Source: Macrotrachela quadricornifera
Taxonomy: Eukaryota > Rotifera > Eurotatoria > Philodinida > Philodinidae
Assembly (NCBI GenBank): GCA_022393335.1
Contig: JAJEKB010021331.1
Coordinates: forward strand, 93,607 to 157,606
DNA: 64,000 nt
Reading direction: 5' to 3'
Part shown: positions 24,101 to 34,469 of the stretch, piece by piece
How positions within the stretch are numbered: position 1 is the first letter of the stretch
Layout of the letters: each line of letters starts with the position of its first letter
Position numbers and translations under genes: made by a program
Notes under the pieces: model-generated
What the model saw: the letters and a program-made list of their open reading frames with translations, nothing else
Told to the model about the DNA's origin: nothing
The model's database searches: none

Positions 24101-27041
24101 GTTTTTGTAAATTCGATATATAATCTACAAAGAAATGGAGTAAACAGGCATGGTGGTGGAAACGGATGTTCAAATTTATCTTGATGTTGTTTATCGTGTA
24201 CATAAGCACAATTATTTCCATAGGGACAGTTAAATGCACAGTGACGTAAATTCTTACAATGATCTAGTGTATGCTTTTTATAATCAAGGCAGCTTAGACC
24301 ATCTGGACACAATGGTAAATGACGATATTCTTTCAAATGTTTTTCGCTGACATCTTGACATTCGCCTCCTTTCGGACAATTTGAGGGATGCTCGTATTCC
24401 CGAGTATGTTTCTCGTCATGAATTTGTCGACATTCACCACCGTATTGACATTGACTTCGATGGACAAATGCGTTCATGTGAACAATGTCATTAGTGTATT
24501 CACATTTACCTTTGATAGCAACATATGGACAACGAGCTGGATGAGAGTACTCTTGTGCATGTTTACGATTATGGATGTCAGTGCAAAACGTTCCGAATTT
24601 GCATAATTGCTTGTCTAATATACACACGTCACTCACAGATAACCCATCAGACAATAATCGATAAGGACCGAATACAGTATCTGCTGTAGTCATCGTTGAT
24701 AACGGTGACACTACCATTCCATCAAGCAGAGCTTGAAATGGTCTAAAATTACCTTCTGGATTGAAATGACGACCGGCATTATGGTCATCAAGAATAGCAA
24801 ACGTAATCAATTTGAAAAATCCAGCATATTGATCAATTACCGAACGAAAAATTTCAGCGACATGAGCGGGAGGATTTTTAAAGGCACCACATCCAAGAGC
24901 TGAGAGCACCAGACTATCATGTTTATGATGAAAGGCAATAGCAAATATGTTTTCAATCTTCTTCCGAGTTCCAATAGCATATTTCAATGAAAGCATATTT
25001 TCTTCTAATTTTGGATCTCGATAGGCGGCCATAGCCAAAGAACAGACATTTTCAAGTGGTTCTTCCATAAAAGCATATCCAACCTCCTCGGCCTGACGAA
25101 AAACGGTCAAACCGGATGTGTAGATAGCACCATATTCATGCATCGGATACAAACTGTTATGATCAGCGAGAGGATCTAGTTGACAATTTGATGAACAATG
25201 AAAACGTTCACTTCTTTCTGGAAGCCATTGATCGAGACCAACGTCCAGACTTCGAAAATAGTCGGATCGACGGAAAAGATTCTCTTCTTGTGCTCCATCA
25301 CCCTTTCGATATCCACCGCCAGGATTTGTTGCATTAGCCATGTTGAGAAGAAGTGGCTTATAATTACTTCTAACTAGACGTTCATAAACAACTAGACAAT
25401 CTTCATTCACTACATCTACACGTGTATTCTGATATGGTGGTCTTGTGATTGGCAAAGCTCCTCCTTGTTCTAATTTTGATCGTTGATCATAGATTATTGT
25501 TTTCATATTTTTATCTATCTTCAATAGAAATTTTTGCTCACCTATCATATAATTCTTTTTCCGTACAACTCCAAGTGTATTTAGCATTACTGTCATTCGC
25601 AATTGGTGACGAGTTATATCACTTTCAGTATCTCTTCGATCACGCGTCTGTTTCTCACCATGATTGTTTGGAATTGTTTTTTTGAATTGTTTGAACCATA
25701 TTCGTGGATTCCATTTGTATCGAAAGATGTTATCTTCTGGATTAGAAATAAATTGCATGATATCAGGTTTATATCGAGACATTATTGCTTCGTACCATGT
25801 ATCTTCGTCAATTTCAATTAGTTCTGGATTGATAGTGACTGTATAAGGGCCGATACGAAAACGGTCATTATTGACGCGAAGTACTCCACGTGTTAAACAT
25901 TCGTTAAAAACTGTTTCATCTGATAGTTCAAGAATAAGATTGTTTTCTTGCCGTTTATGATCGACTACTTTTCCGTTAAAATCTTCGTGTTTTATTAGCT
26001 TGTTAATATCCAATGTTGGGGGAATAGAATAAATGCATAGACAACAACTGAGCTTATTCTTCTTTGGAAATGCTTTACCATTAATTACTAGGTGACTTTT
26101 CGTTGACCAAATACGTGCTGCACTCGTTGTAAGAATACATGCATTACGTGTTTGTTTATTCAGTTGGGCGTACACTGACGTTGACGAAGCATTCGACTGT
26201 CGAATTTCAGTATTAATCGCGTCCCGTAATTGATCTTCGGTTATTGATTGTGGTAGATCTTCGAAAAAACTACAATCAGCACGTAAATAGACTTGAGCAA
26301 GTTGATCTCTAATCGTAAAATCTTGATATTTCATAGCTTTAAGTAATTCATCTAATGATGTAGAAACAATCTTATAAATGTTAGGAAAATCAATATTCAG
26401 TTGTTCGCATGTATGTGGTTTTTCACCTTTGTATATATCCATCCAACGACGACGAATCTCCTCTGTGGTGGGCATGACAACATTTTTGTTTTCTTTGACA
26501 ACTTCTAATACAACGTATGAAACTAGTTCGAGTTCTCCAACGAACGAGATAATAGTTTGTCCAATTTTTGAATCCAAAGTAATGTGTCTTAAGCCATTGA
26601 TAAGAAAATCCCTTGTTTCATCTATGTCAACTTGAATTGTACCAACACCCAGTTTTGGATAACACTTTATATCACCGGATTTCAATTTCATAACGTTTTC
26701 CATACGATGACGAATCTGTTGTTCTAGTTGAATATTGTCATCAGTATTCATAGGCAAATCGAGAATATATACAATTGCATCATGTTGAGATAATGTTCGA
26801 GACACAAATCCTTTCGATGAATTTTTTCTCGCATCAGAAGTAAATGCGGTTGATGTTGTTCTCGCTTTAGGCGTGATCTCTTCTCTTTCAGATGTAGAAG
26901 ATGAACTAGAAGCTGTTTTAAAGGCTGAGTTTGTTTCCGAATCAAGTTTAGAAGATATATGTGTACGATCTTGACGATGATATTTCTCTTCACCACTATC
27001 TTTTCTCTCTATACGTCTTGTTGAAGATTGATAATTTTCAT
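21148..27041 (-). CDS. Giant poly(ADP-ribose) glycohydrolase-like protein with an array of PBZ-type zinc fingers
   Basis: A single long exon (21369-27041) plus a last exon (21148-21308) joined across a 60-bp GT-AG intron encode over 1,900 residues. Numbering from codon 26805 (a GTG, not the true start), residues about 440-690 are a microbial-type PARG domain (TIGR02452/DUF2263): the signature GGGYRKGDGAQEE is at 496-508 with both Glu present, followed by YGAIYTSGLTVFR and LSALGCGAFKNPP. Family members hydrolyse poly(ADP-ribose). Residues 735-1000 carry about nine C-x5-C-x6/7-H-x5-H fingers (e.g. 786-806 and 860-880). Residues 1701-1800 carry about four more, and the last exon adds one (CRYGSKCWNIGDRQHRKEYS, then H). 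These fit the PBZ pattern, a PAR-binding zinc finger, though some lack the aromatic-Gly. Residues 1030-1650 match nothing I recognise. Upstream of 26805 the frame stays open to an acceptor at 27042, so at least one more 5' exon exists. An eraser that also reads PAR is the simplest inference. Confidence 0.87.
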
Positions 27042-28300
27042 CTACAATACAAAAATGCTGATGAACACTTCCAATTATATACAGGATCTAAAATTATTGA
27101 TGAGGCTGTCACCGCATCCTTCTTTGCTAAGATACGGCTATTTTAATAGATTTGTACTTTACTACAGTACAGTCACAAAAAAAATCAAATTAAAGAAGTT
27201 TCGACCTGAAACATAATTCATACATAAATTCAATGATCTTCAAAATATACTCATAATTCACAGAAAATTGAGAAAACCGAATTTTCACCACAAATCCATT
27301 AGAATGCATTCGTTTCTGACTCGTGGTTTTCCACATTCTGCGGCTTACAAAACTACGTATGGATTGGATTTCAGATCAAAATCTCTCCAATTTGTTTCCT
27401 CTGTAAATTCGTTGTTATAGAACATAAACTTGTTAAAATAGAACAAAATCAATACCAAAAGTGTGTTCTCATTTATTGTATTGAAGCAGCAAAGCAATTC
27501 TTTTCATATTGAATACGTAATCAGTTTTCAAGTACTGTATATAGAACATTCGATTGCCTTGCGGACAGCTCATTATTATTATTCAACAAATATTTCACAT
27601 CAACTCTGGCCATCTAAGATGCTAAACTGATGGGACGTGCCTTAATTACTCAACTAAGTAAATAATAAACATAATATTGCCGCTGCCAAGATCTGAGGTA
27701 AGAAGTAGATAATACCATGTCTTGTTGAATCTATTTTAGATGAAACTAATGAAACAAGTCCTCTCACTGTTCTAATACTTTTGAGTTAGAGTTTTGTACA
27801 TAACATAAGTTCTAGTGGCACATGAAAAAGATTAGAATTGTAAGCGCATCAAGTTTTTTTTCGAATCTAAGACCATATAACTAGAATATTTATCAGTAGT
27901 ATGTTGTGTACCAGCCAATGAAATGACGGCAGCTTGATACGAAATTTGTCTCATAAACAGATCTACCGTCACTAGAATATTTTTCTCACGAGACAGTTTG
28001 TGGGATATGAGTATTTTTATGGAACTCACAGAGCTTTCTCGCCTCTTGGAAACGATCCCCACTTATAGATACTTCTCTTACAGACTCTAGCAATCATGGT
28101 CAAAAGTCATGGCCTGAGCTTTCATAGTAACGGAGGTGGGACGGAAGATAAAACGAAGATCTTGGCATAAATTTTCGTAAGTAGCTAGAGGAAAAGGAAG
28201 CAAACAATTAAGATCCCCACATGCTTATCTTAGCAACAAAGGAAAGAGAATCGATAATCATTTAGTACATTTCTTATGAAGGTATGTGAGTTGTACACTC
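27042..28300. other. Upstream region of the PARG-PBZ gene
   Basis: The missing 5' exon or exons of the PARG-PBZ gene should lie here on the minus strand. A candidate donor near 27107 (GTGACA after GATGCG) would keep phase with the acceptor at 27042, but this is weak. A 76-codon minus-strand frame (27832-28062) has no recognised domain. Confidence 0.3.
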
Positions 28301-28372
28301 TGGGCCCAAAGCGGTTATGCCAAGGGGGAAACACCTGACTCCACTTGACTGAAGTCTGCAGTTTCACTCTTA

Positions 28373-29050
28373 CAATGGAAGTGTGTGTACTGTTGAGCGA
28401 AAAGTCTATATATTTTTACATCAAAAGAAAGCTCTCATCGCCAATATAACAAGGTTAAAATATCAGCTGCCCTTGGCTTGTCTGTACGGAGTTATGGTCA
28501 TTTTACTAGATNNNNNNNNNNNNNNNNNNNNNNNNNNNNNNNNNNNNNNNNNNNNNNNNNNNNNNNNNNNNNNNNNNNNNNNNNNNNNNNNNNNNNNNNN
28601 NNNNNNNNNNNNNNNNNNNNNNNNNNNNNNNNNNNNNNNNNNNNNNNNNNNNNNNNNNNNNNNNNNNNNNNNNNNNNNNNNNNNNNNNNNNNNNNNNNNN
28701 NNNNNNNNNNNNNNNNNNNNNNNNNNNNNNNNNNNNNNNNNNNNNNNNNNNNNNNNNNNNNNNNNNNNNNNNNNNNNNNNNNNNNNNNNNNNNNNNNNNN
28801 NNNNNNNNNNNNNNNNNNNNNNNNNNNNNNNNNNNNNNNNNNNNNNNNNNNNNNNNNNNNNNNNNNNNNNNNNNNNNNNNNNNNNNNNNNNNNNNNNNNN
28901 NNNNNNNNNNNATCTAGTAAAATGACCATAACTCCGTACAGACAAGCCAAGGGCAGCTAATATTTTAACCTTGTTATATTGGCGATGAGAGCTTTCTTTT
29001 GATGCAAAAATATATAGACTTTTCGCTCAACAGTACACACACCTCCATTG
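28373..29050. mobile_element. Palindromic MITE, 3-bp TTA target duplication, centre unresolved
   Basis: The element starts CAATGGAAG at 28373 and ends with its complement at 29050, flanked on both sides by TTA (28370-28372 and 29051-29053). The arms stay near-identical for about 139 bp up to the gap. The ends match those of the element at 29982-30448. A 3-bp TWA target duplication fits PIF/Harbinger (Tourist-like) MITEs, though the tip sequence is not the usual one. Confidence 0.75.
28512..28911. other. Assembly gap of 400 N
   Basis: Exactly 400 N lie in the middle of a palindrome whose two sides (ending ACTAGAT and starting ATCTAGT) are reverse complements. The round number suggests a placeholder size. 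Frames reported across it have no meaning. Confidence 0.98.
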
Positions 29051-29060
29051 TTAGAATTAT

Positions 29061-29098
29061 TTCCCAAAAACAGAACATTTTCGTTCTGTTTTTGGGAA
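29061..29098. repeat. Perfect 16-bp hairpin
   Basis: Arms TTCCCAAAAACAGAAC (29061-29076) and its complement (29083-29098) flank a 6-bp loop. Weaker pairing continues outward to about 29046 and 29116, so this may itself be a tiny MITE. Confidence 0.8.
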
Positions 29099-29497
29099 TA
29101 GTTTTCCAACAATGAACACTTGTATTGTTATAGGAATTAATTAAGAGAGAAGCAGCAGAATTTGGGACCCCGCATGACTCCAAGGAACTGGAGTCAGGTG
29201 TTCCCCCATTGGGTTATGCTGACAAACCGTTTTAGAAAACTATGGGTCGAGAATATCTTCATTCCATTAGGTGATGCGCAATGTGTCGTCGGTTTCATTT
29301 TCAGTGATTGAGTCAGAACTGTCAAGGATATACCTGAGGACAAATTATATTTTTGAACTTCCTCATATGTTACTAGCGTCTACATTGTGTAAACGGTTTC
29401 AAAGCAAAAGTCATAGGACAGTCAGTGAACTTTTTTGTAAGTAATCATAAACAGATGGCTTAAACAAAGTAAGTAAGAATATGATCTTAAAACTGAC

Positions 29498-30758
29498 CTT
29501 TTTTCTCGTAACACCGTTGGTAATACTTTTGCTTCTCCTCATCCGATTGCGAATCTTCGTCATCCATATTGTTATGGACATCCACATCTGGTGTTATACG
29601 TTTGGTAGTGAATGCACTTCGTTGCGATGCACCGCATGATTCGCACCGTGTTGCTGATTCCACATTCCTTATTGAACAACTTTCACAGCGCCAGCTTTTT
29701 GCTTCGTCATTCTTGCGGTATTTGTCATTAATTGGATTCGATGTAGTATGGATTCCACCTGTTGCTTTCTTCTACGAACGTAAGGAAAACATAATAAAAC
29801 TATTACATTCTGATGAAGTAAAAGACTGAGTGAAATGTTTGATGTGCTTGCTCATATCTATAAAGAGAGAAGGCTATTTTCCACAGTTACGGAAGAAAAT
29901 ATCCATTTCTAACTGGAACTTTTAACTCATCAGGTTGTCATAGCCCATCGTGCAAGAAAAGAAAGATGAATGTGAGACTAACAATGTAAGGACGTGTACT
30001 GTTGAGCAAAGAGATTGACTATGTTGGGATGAAATGGTCATTTTCACCGAGAAACTAACAAATTTAAAATATGATGTGCTGATGACGTGCTTGGACAGAG
30101 ATCCATGAATATCAAGGTATGTGAAATTTATGTATAAAAATGAATCAGTGAATATTCAATCCACTTTTGAAAGGACAAAACGTAATGCTATTCGGACTAT
30201 ATGAAAGAGGGTCTCGACAAACCCTATAATCGGTCCAAACAATACTATGCTTTGTCCTTACAAAAGTGGATTCAACCTTCCCTGATTCATTTTTATACAT
30301 AAATGTTACATACCTTGATATTCATGGATCTCTGTCCAGGCACGCCATCAACACGTCATATTATAAATTTGTTAGTTTCTCGGTGAAAGTGACTATTTCA
30401 CCCCAACATAGTCAATCTTTTTGCTCAACAGGATACATCCTTCCATTGTAAGAAATAAATATAACACCACTACTTTCATCCTCAATTAAATCAAAAATAA
30501 ACCTACTTGCTTTACTGATTTACTACCATGCGAAGCCAATTGTGCAGTAGTGCTTGAATTTTCACTCTTTTTCAACGCATCACCTAAAGCATATGGTCTT
30601 TTACATATTTTACAATCGCTTCTATGCTTCTTTTCGAGACGATTTTCAGCGCAGTGACGATGAAAAACATGGCCACATTCAGTTGTTACGGTTGCCTCAT
30701 TCGTTCGCAACGAATCTTCGCATATAGGACACTCATCGTCGGTTGGCGTGATAGACAT
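29498..30758 (-). CDS. RING finger plus RanBP2-type zinc finger protein (partial, two exons seen)
   Basis: Exon 1 (30507-30758) starts at ATG 30758 and encodes a RING-type finger: CPIC, then CGHVFHRHC and CKIC, the C-x2-C/C-x-H-x2-H-x2-C/C-x2-C ligand set of ubiquitin E3 ligases. It ends at a GTAGGT donor in phase 0. Exon 2 (29498-29771) begins after a TAG acceptor, also phase 0, and encodes a RanBP2-type finger with the W-x-C-x2-C-x3-N-x6-C-x2-C pattern (SWRCESCSIRNVESATRCES, then C) followed by an acidic Asp/Glu/Ser stretch. It ends at a GTCAGT donor in phase 1, so at least one more exon follows that I could not place. RanBP2 fingers bind ubiquitin or RNA in other proteins. The joining intron is about 735 bp, mainly because a 467-bp MITE sits in it. 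A ubiquitin-ligase role is inference from the RING. Confidence 0.72.
29982..30448. mobile_element. Palindromic MITE in the RING/RanBP2 intron, TAA target duplication
   Basis: The two halves are long imperfect reverse complements (about 29982-30170 against 30260-30448). The ends CAATG...CATTG are flanked by TAA on both sides (29979-29981 and 30449-30451). The tips are shared with the element at 28373-29050. The two form one family, probably PIF/Harbinger-derived. Confidence 0.8.
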
Positions 30759-30980
30759 TGCTTGATCTGAAAAACTTTAAAATACTTTTAAGTCTACCTG
30801 TTTCAAGCACGTTATTTTTAAAAGTGAAAATATTATATGGGAATAAATATTACTTACGTTACTATTGTTAGAAAAAATCTCCAACATCAGGGTGGAAATT
30901 TTTCTCTTACAAAGGGAAAGGAAGAAAAAGAATGAAGCACAATTTACACTCTAAATGGAAACTGAGATATTGTTGATGGC

Positions 30981-32535
30981 TAGGGGTGGCACTTTCACTT
31001 TCTTTTACTTTCTAAAAGGAAAGGAAAGGAAAGTAAAACCTTTCCTTTTTCAAAAGAAAGGAAAGTAAAAACTTTCCTTTCCTAAAAGAAAGGAAAGTTG
31101 AAAGAAAGTTTACTTTCCTTTCCGAAAAAGAAAGGAAAGGAAAGTGAAACCTTAAGTTCTCAAGTTCTGTATTATGGAGAGTATCTTTAGGTCCTCAAAC
31201 CCTCTATTTTAGAAGTACCCTTAGGTCCTCAAGTCTTATATTATACGGGTAGGCATGCACCGAGCCCGAGCTTCCCGGGCTCGGTTATTTCCGGGCTTGC
31301 TCGTTCCCAGTACTGGGATTCCCGGGAACTGAAGTCCTATACTATAGGGGTATCCTTAGTTTCTCAACTCCTATGCAATAAGGGTACCAGAAGGTCCTCA
31401 TCTGCTATACATTGGGGTACTCCTGGATCTTCACCTACTATACTATGAGAGTACCGTTAGGTCCTCAGCTTAGCTATGGCACCATACATTTACTTTACTA
31501 GTATCTAAGTACCTATCGTAAAATGCTGGTCGCTGCGTCAGTTTTTATATTAGTCGAAAAGTCACCCAATCAGCTTGCAGGAAATTGAAACTCGCTTATT
31601 TAATGGACAACCGTCGGAGATTCTATGAGGACTTTTGTAGAGCACCCTTGATAACCTCAAATTGGCTCGAATAACCCTATGTTCCGTCTTTATCTTCATG
31701 GGGAAAAACCGCCTGGAAATCTGATTGGCTGAAACTCTTTTATAACAGCCAATCAGATTTCGAGGCGGTTTTTCTCCATTAAGATAAAGATGGAACATAT
31801 GGTTACTCGGACCAATTTGAGGTTATCCAGGGTGCTCTACAAAAGTCCTCATAGAGTCTCCGACGGTTGTCCACGAAATAAGCGAAATACATTCTCAGCC
31901 AATCAGATTTCGAGGCGGTTTTTCCCCATGAAGACAAAGATGGAACATAGGGTTATTCGGGCCAATTTGAGGTTATCAAGGGTGCTCTACAAAAGTCCTC
32001 ATAGAATCTTCTAAGGTTACTCATAAAATAAGCGAGTTTCAATTTCCTGCAAGCTGATTGGGTGATTTTTCGGCTAATATAAAAGCAGACGCAACGACCA
32101 GAGATTTACGACAGGTACTTAGTTACTAGTAAATTACATATATGATGCCATTCCTAAGATGAGGATCCGAGGTTAGCCCTATAGTGTAGCAGTTGAGAAC
32201 CCAAAATTATCCCTATAGCATAGTAGTTGAGGACGGAAGGGTACCCCTATAGTATAGCAGATGAAGACCTAAGGGTACCACTATATTACAGTAGTTGAGG
32301 ATCCAAGAGTACTTCTATAATATAAGCCATGAGGACCCATAGGTACTCTTATTATATAAAACTTGTAGATTTAAAGGTTTCACTTTCCTTTCCTTTCTTT
32401 TTTAGAAAGAAAAGTAAACTTTTTTTCAACTTTCCTTTCTTTTAGGAAAGGAAAGTTTCTACTTTCCTTTTTGTCTAGGAAAGGAAGGTTTTTACTTTCC
32501 TTTTTTTAGGAAAGGAAAGGAAAGTGCCACCCCTA
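30981..32535. mobile_element. hAT-like foldback element with perfect 8-bp target duplication
   Basis: The perfect 12-bp ends TAGGGGTGGCAC and its complement are flanked by TTGATGGC on both sides (30973-30980 and 32536-32543). An 8-bp duplication with TAGGGGTGGC-type tips is a hAT signature. Inside the tips are Ct/GA-rich arms made of AAAGGAAAGG-like units, then 34-bp minisatellite units in opposite orientations (about 31160-31470 and 32165-32365). At the centre is a further inverted repeat (about 31510-31745 against 31900-32120) in which the right-hand part is partly duplicated (31760-31890). No transposase is present, so it must have moved using another element's enzyme. The clean target duplication suggests a fairly recent insertion. 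Confidence 0.88.
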
Positions 32536-32973
32536 TTGATGGCGTTCGTAAATGCAAAAGCAGAAAAAAATCATCAACATAAAGAAACAATATGAAGTTG
32601 TCCATGTGATTGCCAGAGAGGAATAAAGAAAAAGAGGTTGTTGTAACAATAAACAAACAGAGGTAACAGTCAAATAAAAGAAAAGAAAAAATAAAGTGTC
32701 ATGAAAGAGAATTCAACTTGATATATTGAACTTTGAAATTCATAGAAATAAGCAAATCATTCTTTTGCAAGATGGTTTCACAGGCATCCGCTTTCGAATT
32801 TTGGGTACGGGAGAAAATAAATGAGTCTAACATCGGTGATCAGTTTCAGCTTTGCTTAAAAGTCTCATTAAATAGTCTAGATTTTCAACAATGCAACTGA
32901 GTACCATATATGGATTATAAACAAATAAAATAACTGTATTTCAAAATGGCTCAGTTTTTATTAGCCCCTCTTA

Positions 32974-33591
32974 CGAGGGAACCTTTTCAACTGTCAAATC
33001 GCTTTTGAGTTCGAACTTTGTGCGTAAGGTAGACCCTAATGAGGTATGAAAAACCACAAGAGATTGAATCCCCTTAGGCCTTCTGTCCCGAGTTATAGAC
33101 ATTTTACTGGAATTTTGGCCTATGGGATGGTACACACCAAAAAATCGAATGTCAGTATGTCAAGCTGAGATTTTGCCCATAGACAGATCTATTGGTAGGT
33201 AGAATGTCCTGAAAATTTCAGCTCAAAAAAATGTTTCCTTCCCGAGATATTATAATCCCAAAAAACAGCCATATCCCACTCAACATGCTAGAATTTTCCT
33301 TTTTTTGGGACCTTAATATCACGAAAAGAAAACATTCTTTTGAGCTGAAATTTTCAGAGCATTCTACCTACCAATAGACCTGTCTATGGGTAAAATCTCA
33401 TCTCGAAATACTGACATTCGATTTTTTGGTATATACCATCACATAGGCCAAATTCCAGTAAAATGTCTATAACTCTGGACAGAAGGCCCAAGGGGATTCA
33501 ATCTCTTGTGGTTTTTCATATCTCACTAGGGTCTACCTTACGCACAAAATTCGAACTCAAAAGTGATTTGACAGTTGAAAAGGTTCCCTCG
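32974..33591. mobile_element. Long-arm palindromic MITE with TTA target duplication
   Basis: Ends CGAGGGAACC and its complement are flanked by TTA (32971-32973 and 33592-33594). The arms of about 290 bp are near-perfect reverse complements around a short centre near 33262-33310. It has no coding capacity. The 3-bp duplication again fits PIF/Harbinger-type MITEs, but the tips differ from the CAATGG family. Confidence 0.85.
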
Positions 33592-33619
33592 TTAGCAGTT
33601 TTGACGAAATCCCCTACAC

Positions 33620-33690
33620 TGTAAAAATAAATGCAAAAACATCAGATTTAAATCTGAGTGTTATATGTACTTCAAAAAGTGAAAAAAAAT
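33620..33690 (+). repeat. Dispersed repeat family B, copy 1
   Basis: A block of about 65 bp with AAATAAATGC..., a GATTTAAATC-type palindrome and a GTGTTATATGTAC end recurs at about 56,044-56,110 and 63,655-63,715. Confidence 0.7.
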
Positions 33691-33699
33691 ACCATACTG

Positions 33700-34220
33700 G
33701 GTAAACTCATAACCCAAAAGCTAAGATCTCTTCTCTTACATTCATTCTGTTGCATCTCATTTTCTCCTACAATAACGGAAGAACATTAGCTTGTTCGAGA
33801 ACGGATTGTAGAAGATCCTTGAAAAACCTCAAATTTACGTGAACAATACTGTGTTTCACGTCAACAATAGTATAGAAATTCATGACCCAAAAATCAACCC
33901 CTTCTTGATACGAATCCTATCTTGTTCTTTACTGTAGAGAAGAAGATGTACCATGGTGTTCAGGGCGCATTGTAGAGCACTCTTTAAAACCTCCAATCTA
34001 CGCGGACAATGCCATGCTTCATACGTACGATAGTGCGGAAAATCATCACCCAGAACCTTGCTCTTCTTTATGTTACTTTCTCATTGCTCTCATATGCATC
34101 TCGTTCGTCCGTGTAGTTAGAAGAAAACATCTGGCTGTCCGGGGCGTATTGTAGAGCATCCTTAAAAACCTTCGATCGGCGCGAACAATTCTATCTTTTG
34201 TTTGTACAATATTGGAAAAA
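33700..34220 (+). repeat. Tandem repeat, about 3 diverged units of 165-180 bp
   Basis: Blocks beginning ATTGTAGA at 33805, 33969 and 34148 are followed by the same order of similar segments (TAAAAACCTC-like, then GAACAAT-like, then CATCACCCA-like). The units are well diverged. No coding frame is kept. Confidence 0.65.
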
Positions 34221-34269
34221 AAAAATTCTTGATGAAAATTCGACTATGTCATTTTTGCACAAAATGGCA

Positions 34270-34469
34270 ATGGAAAATGACAATTTTTGTTATAATTCAG
34301 CAATAGATTATCGAATCATTTCCATTTTCGAACTCGACCGAGATATAGATGGGACAATTCTCTACACAAAATTTCAGCTAAATCGAATGTAATTATGAAG
34401 AGTTATCGAATAAACGGATGGCCGAACACACTGACCGATTCTAGCGTGTATTCACTTTTTGAGTACACA
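34270..34469 (+). repeat. Dispersed repeat family A, copy 2
   Basis: It matches the other family A copies from the TTTCGAACTCGACCGAGAT block to the terminal hairpin ending GAGTACACA. Confidence 0.8.

Larger units (their letters stand above)
28310..29225. repeat. Outer inverted repeat flanking a palindromic MITE
   Basis: A block around 28310-28343 (containing GGGGGAAACACCTGACTCCA) recurs inverted at about 29190-29225. This encloses the MITE at 28373-29050 and a separate hairpin at 29061-29098, giving nested palindromes. Confidence 0.6.

Noticed and set aside
21903..26635. Numerous plus-strand frames of 60-88 codons inside the PARG-PBZ gene
   Set aside because: All lie opposite the single long minus-strand exon and show no domain of their own.
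28383..28960. Open frames across the N run
   Set aside because: They consist of undefined codons; only palindrome arms are real sequence.
29569..29829. 86-codon plus-strand frame
   Set aside because: The opposite strand encodes a clear RanBP2-type finger exon with proper splice sites, so this is its shadow.
31562..32014. Frames of 74-78 codons with similar peptides on both strands
   Set aside because: They are the arms of the palindrome inside the hAT-like element, and similarity between them is a consequence of the inverted repeat.
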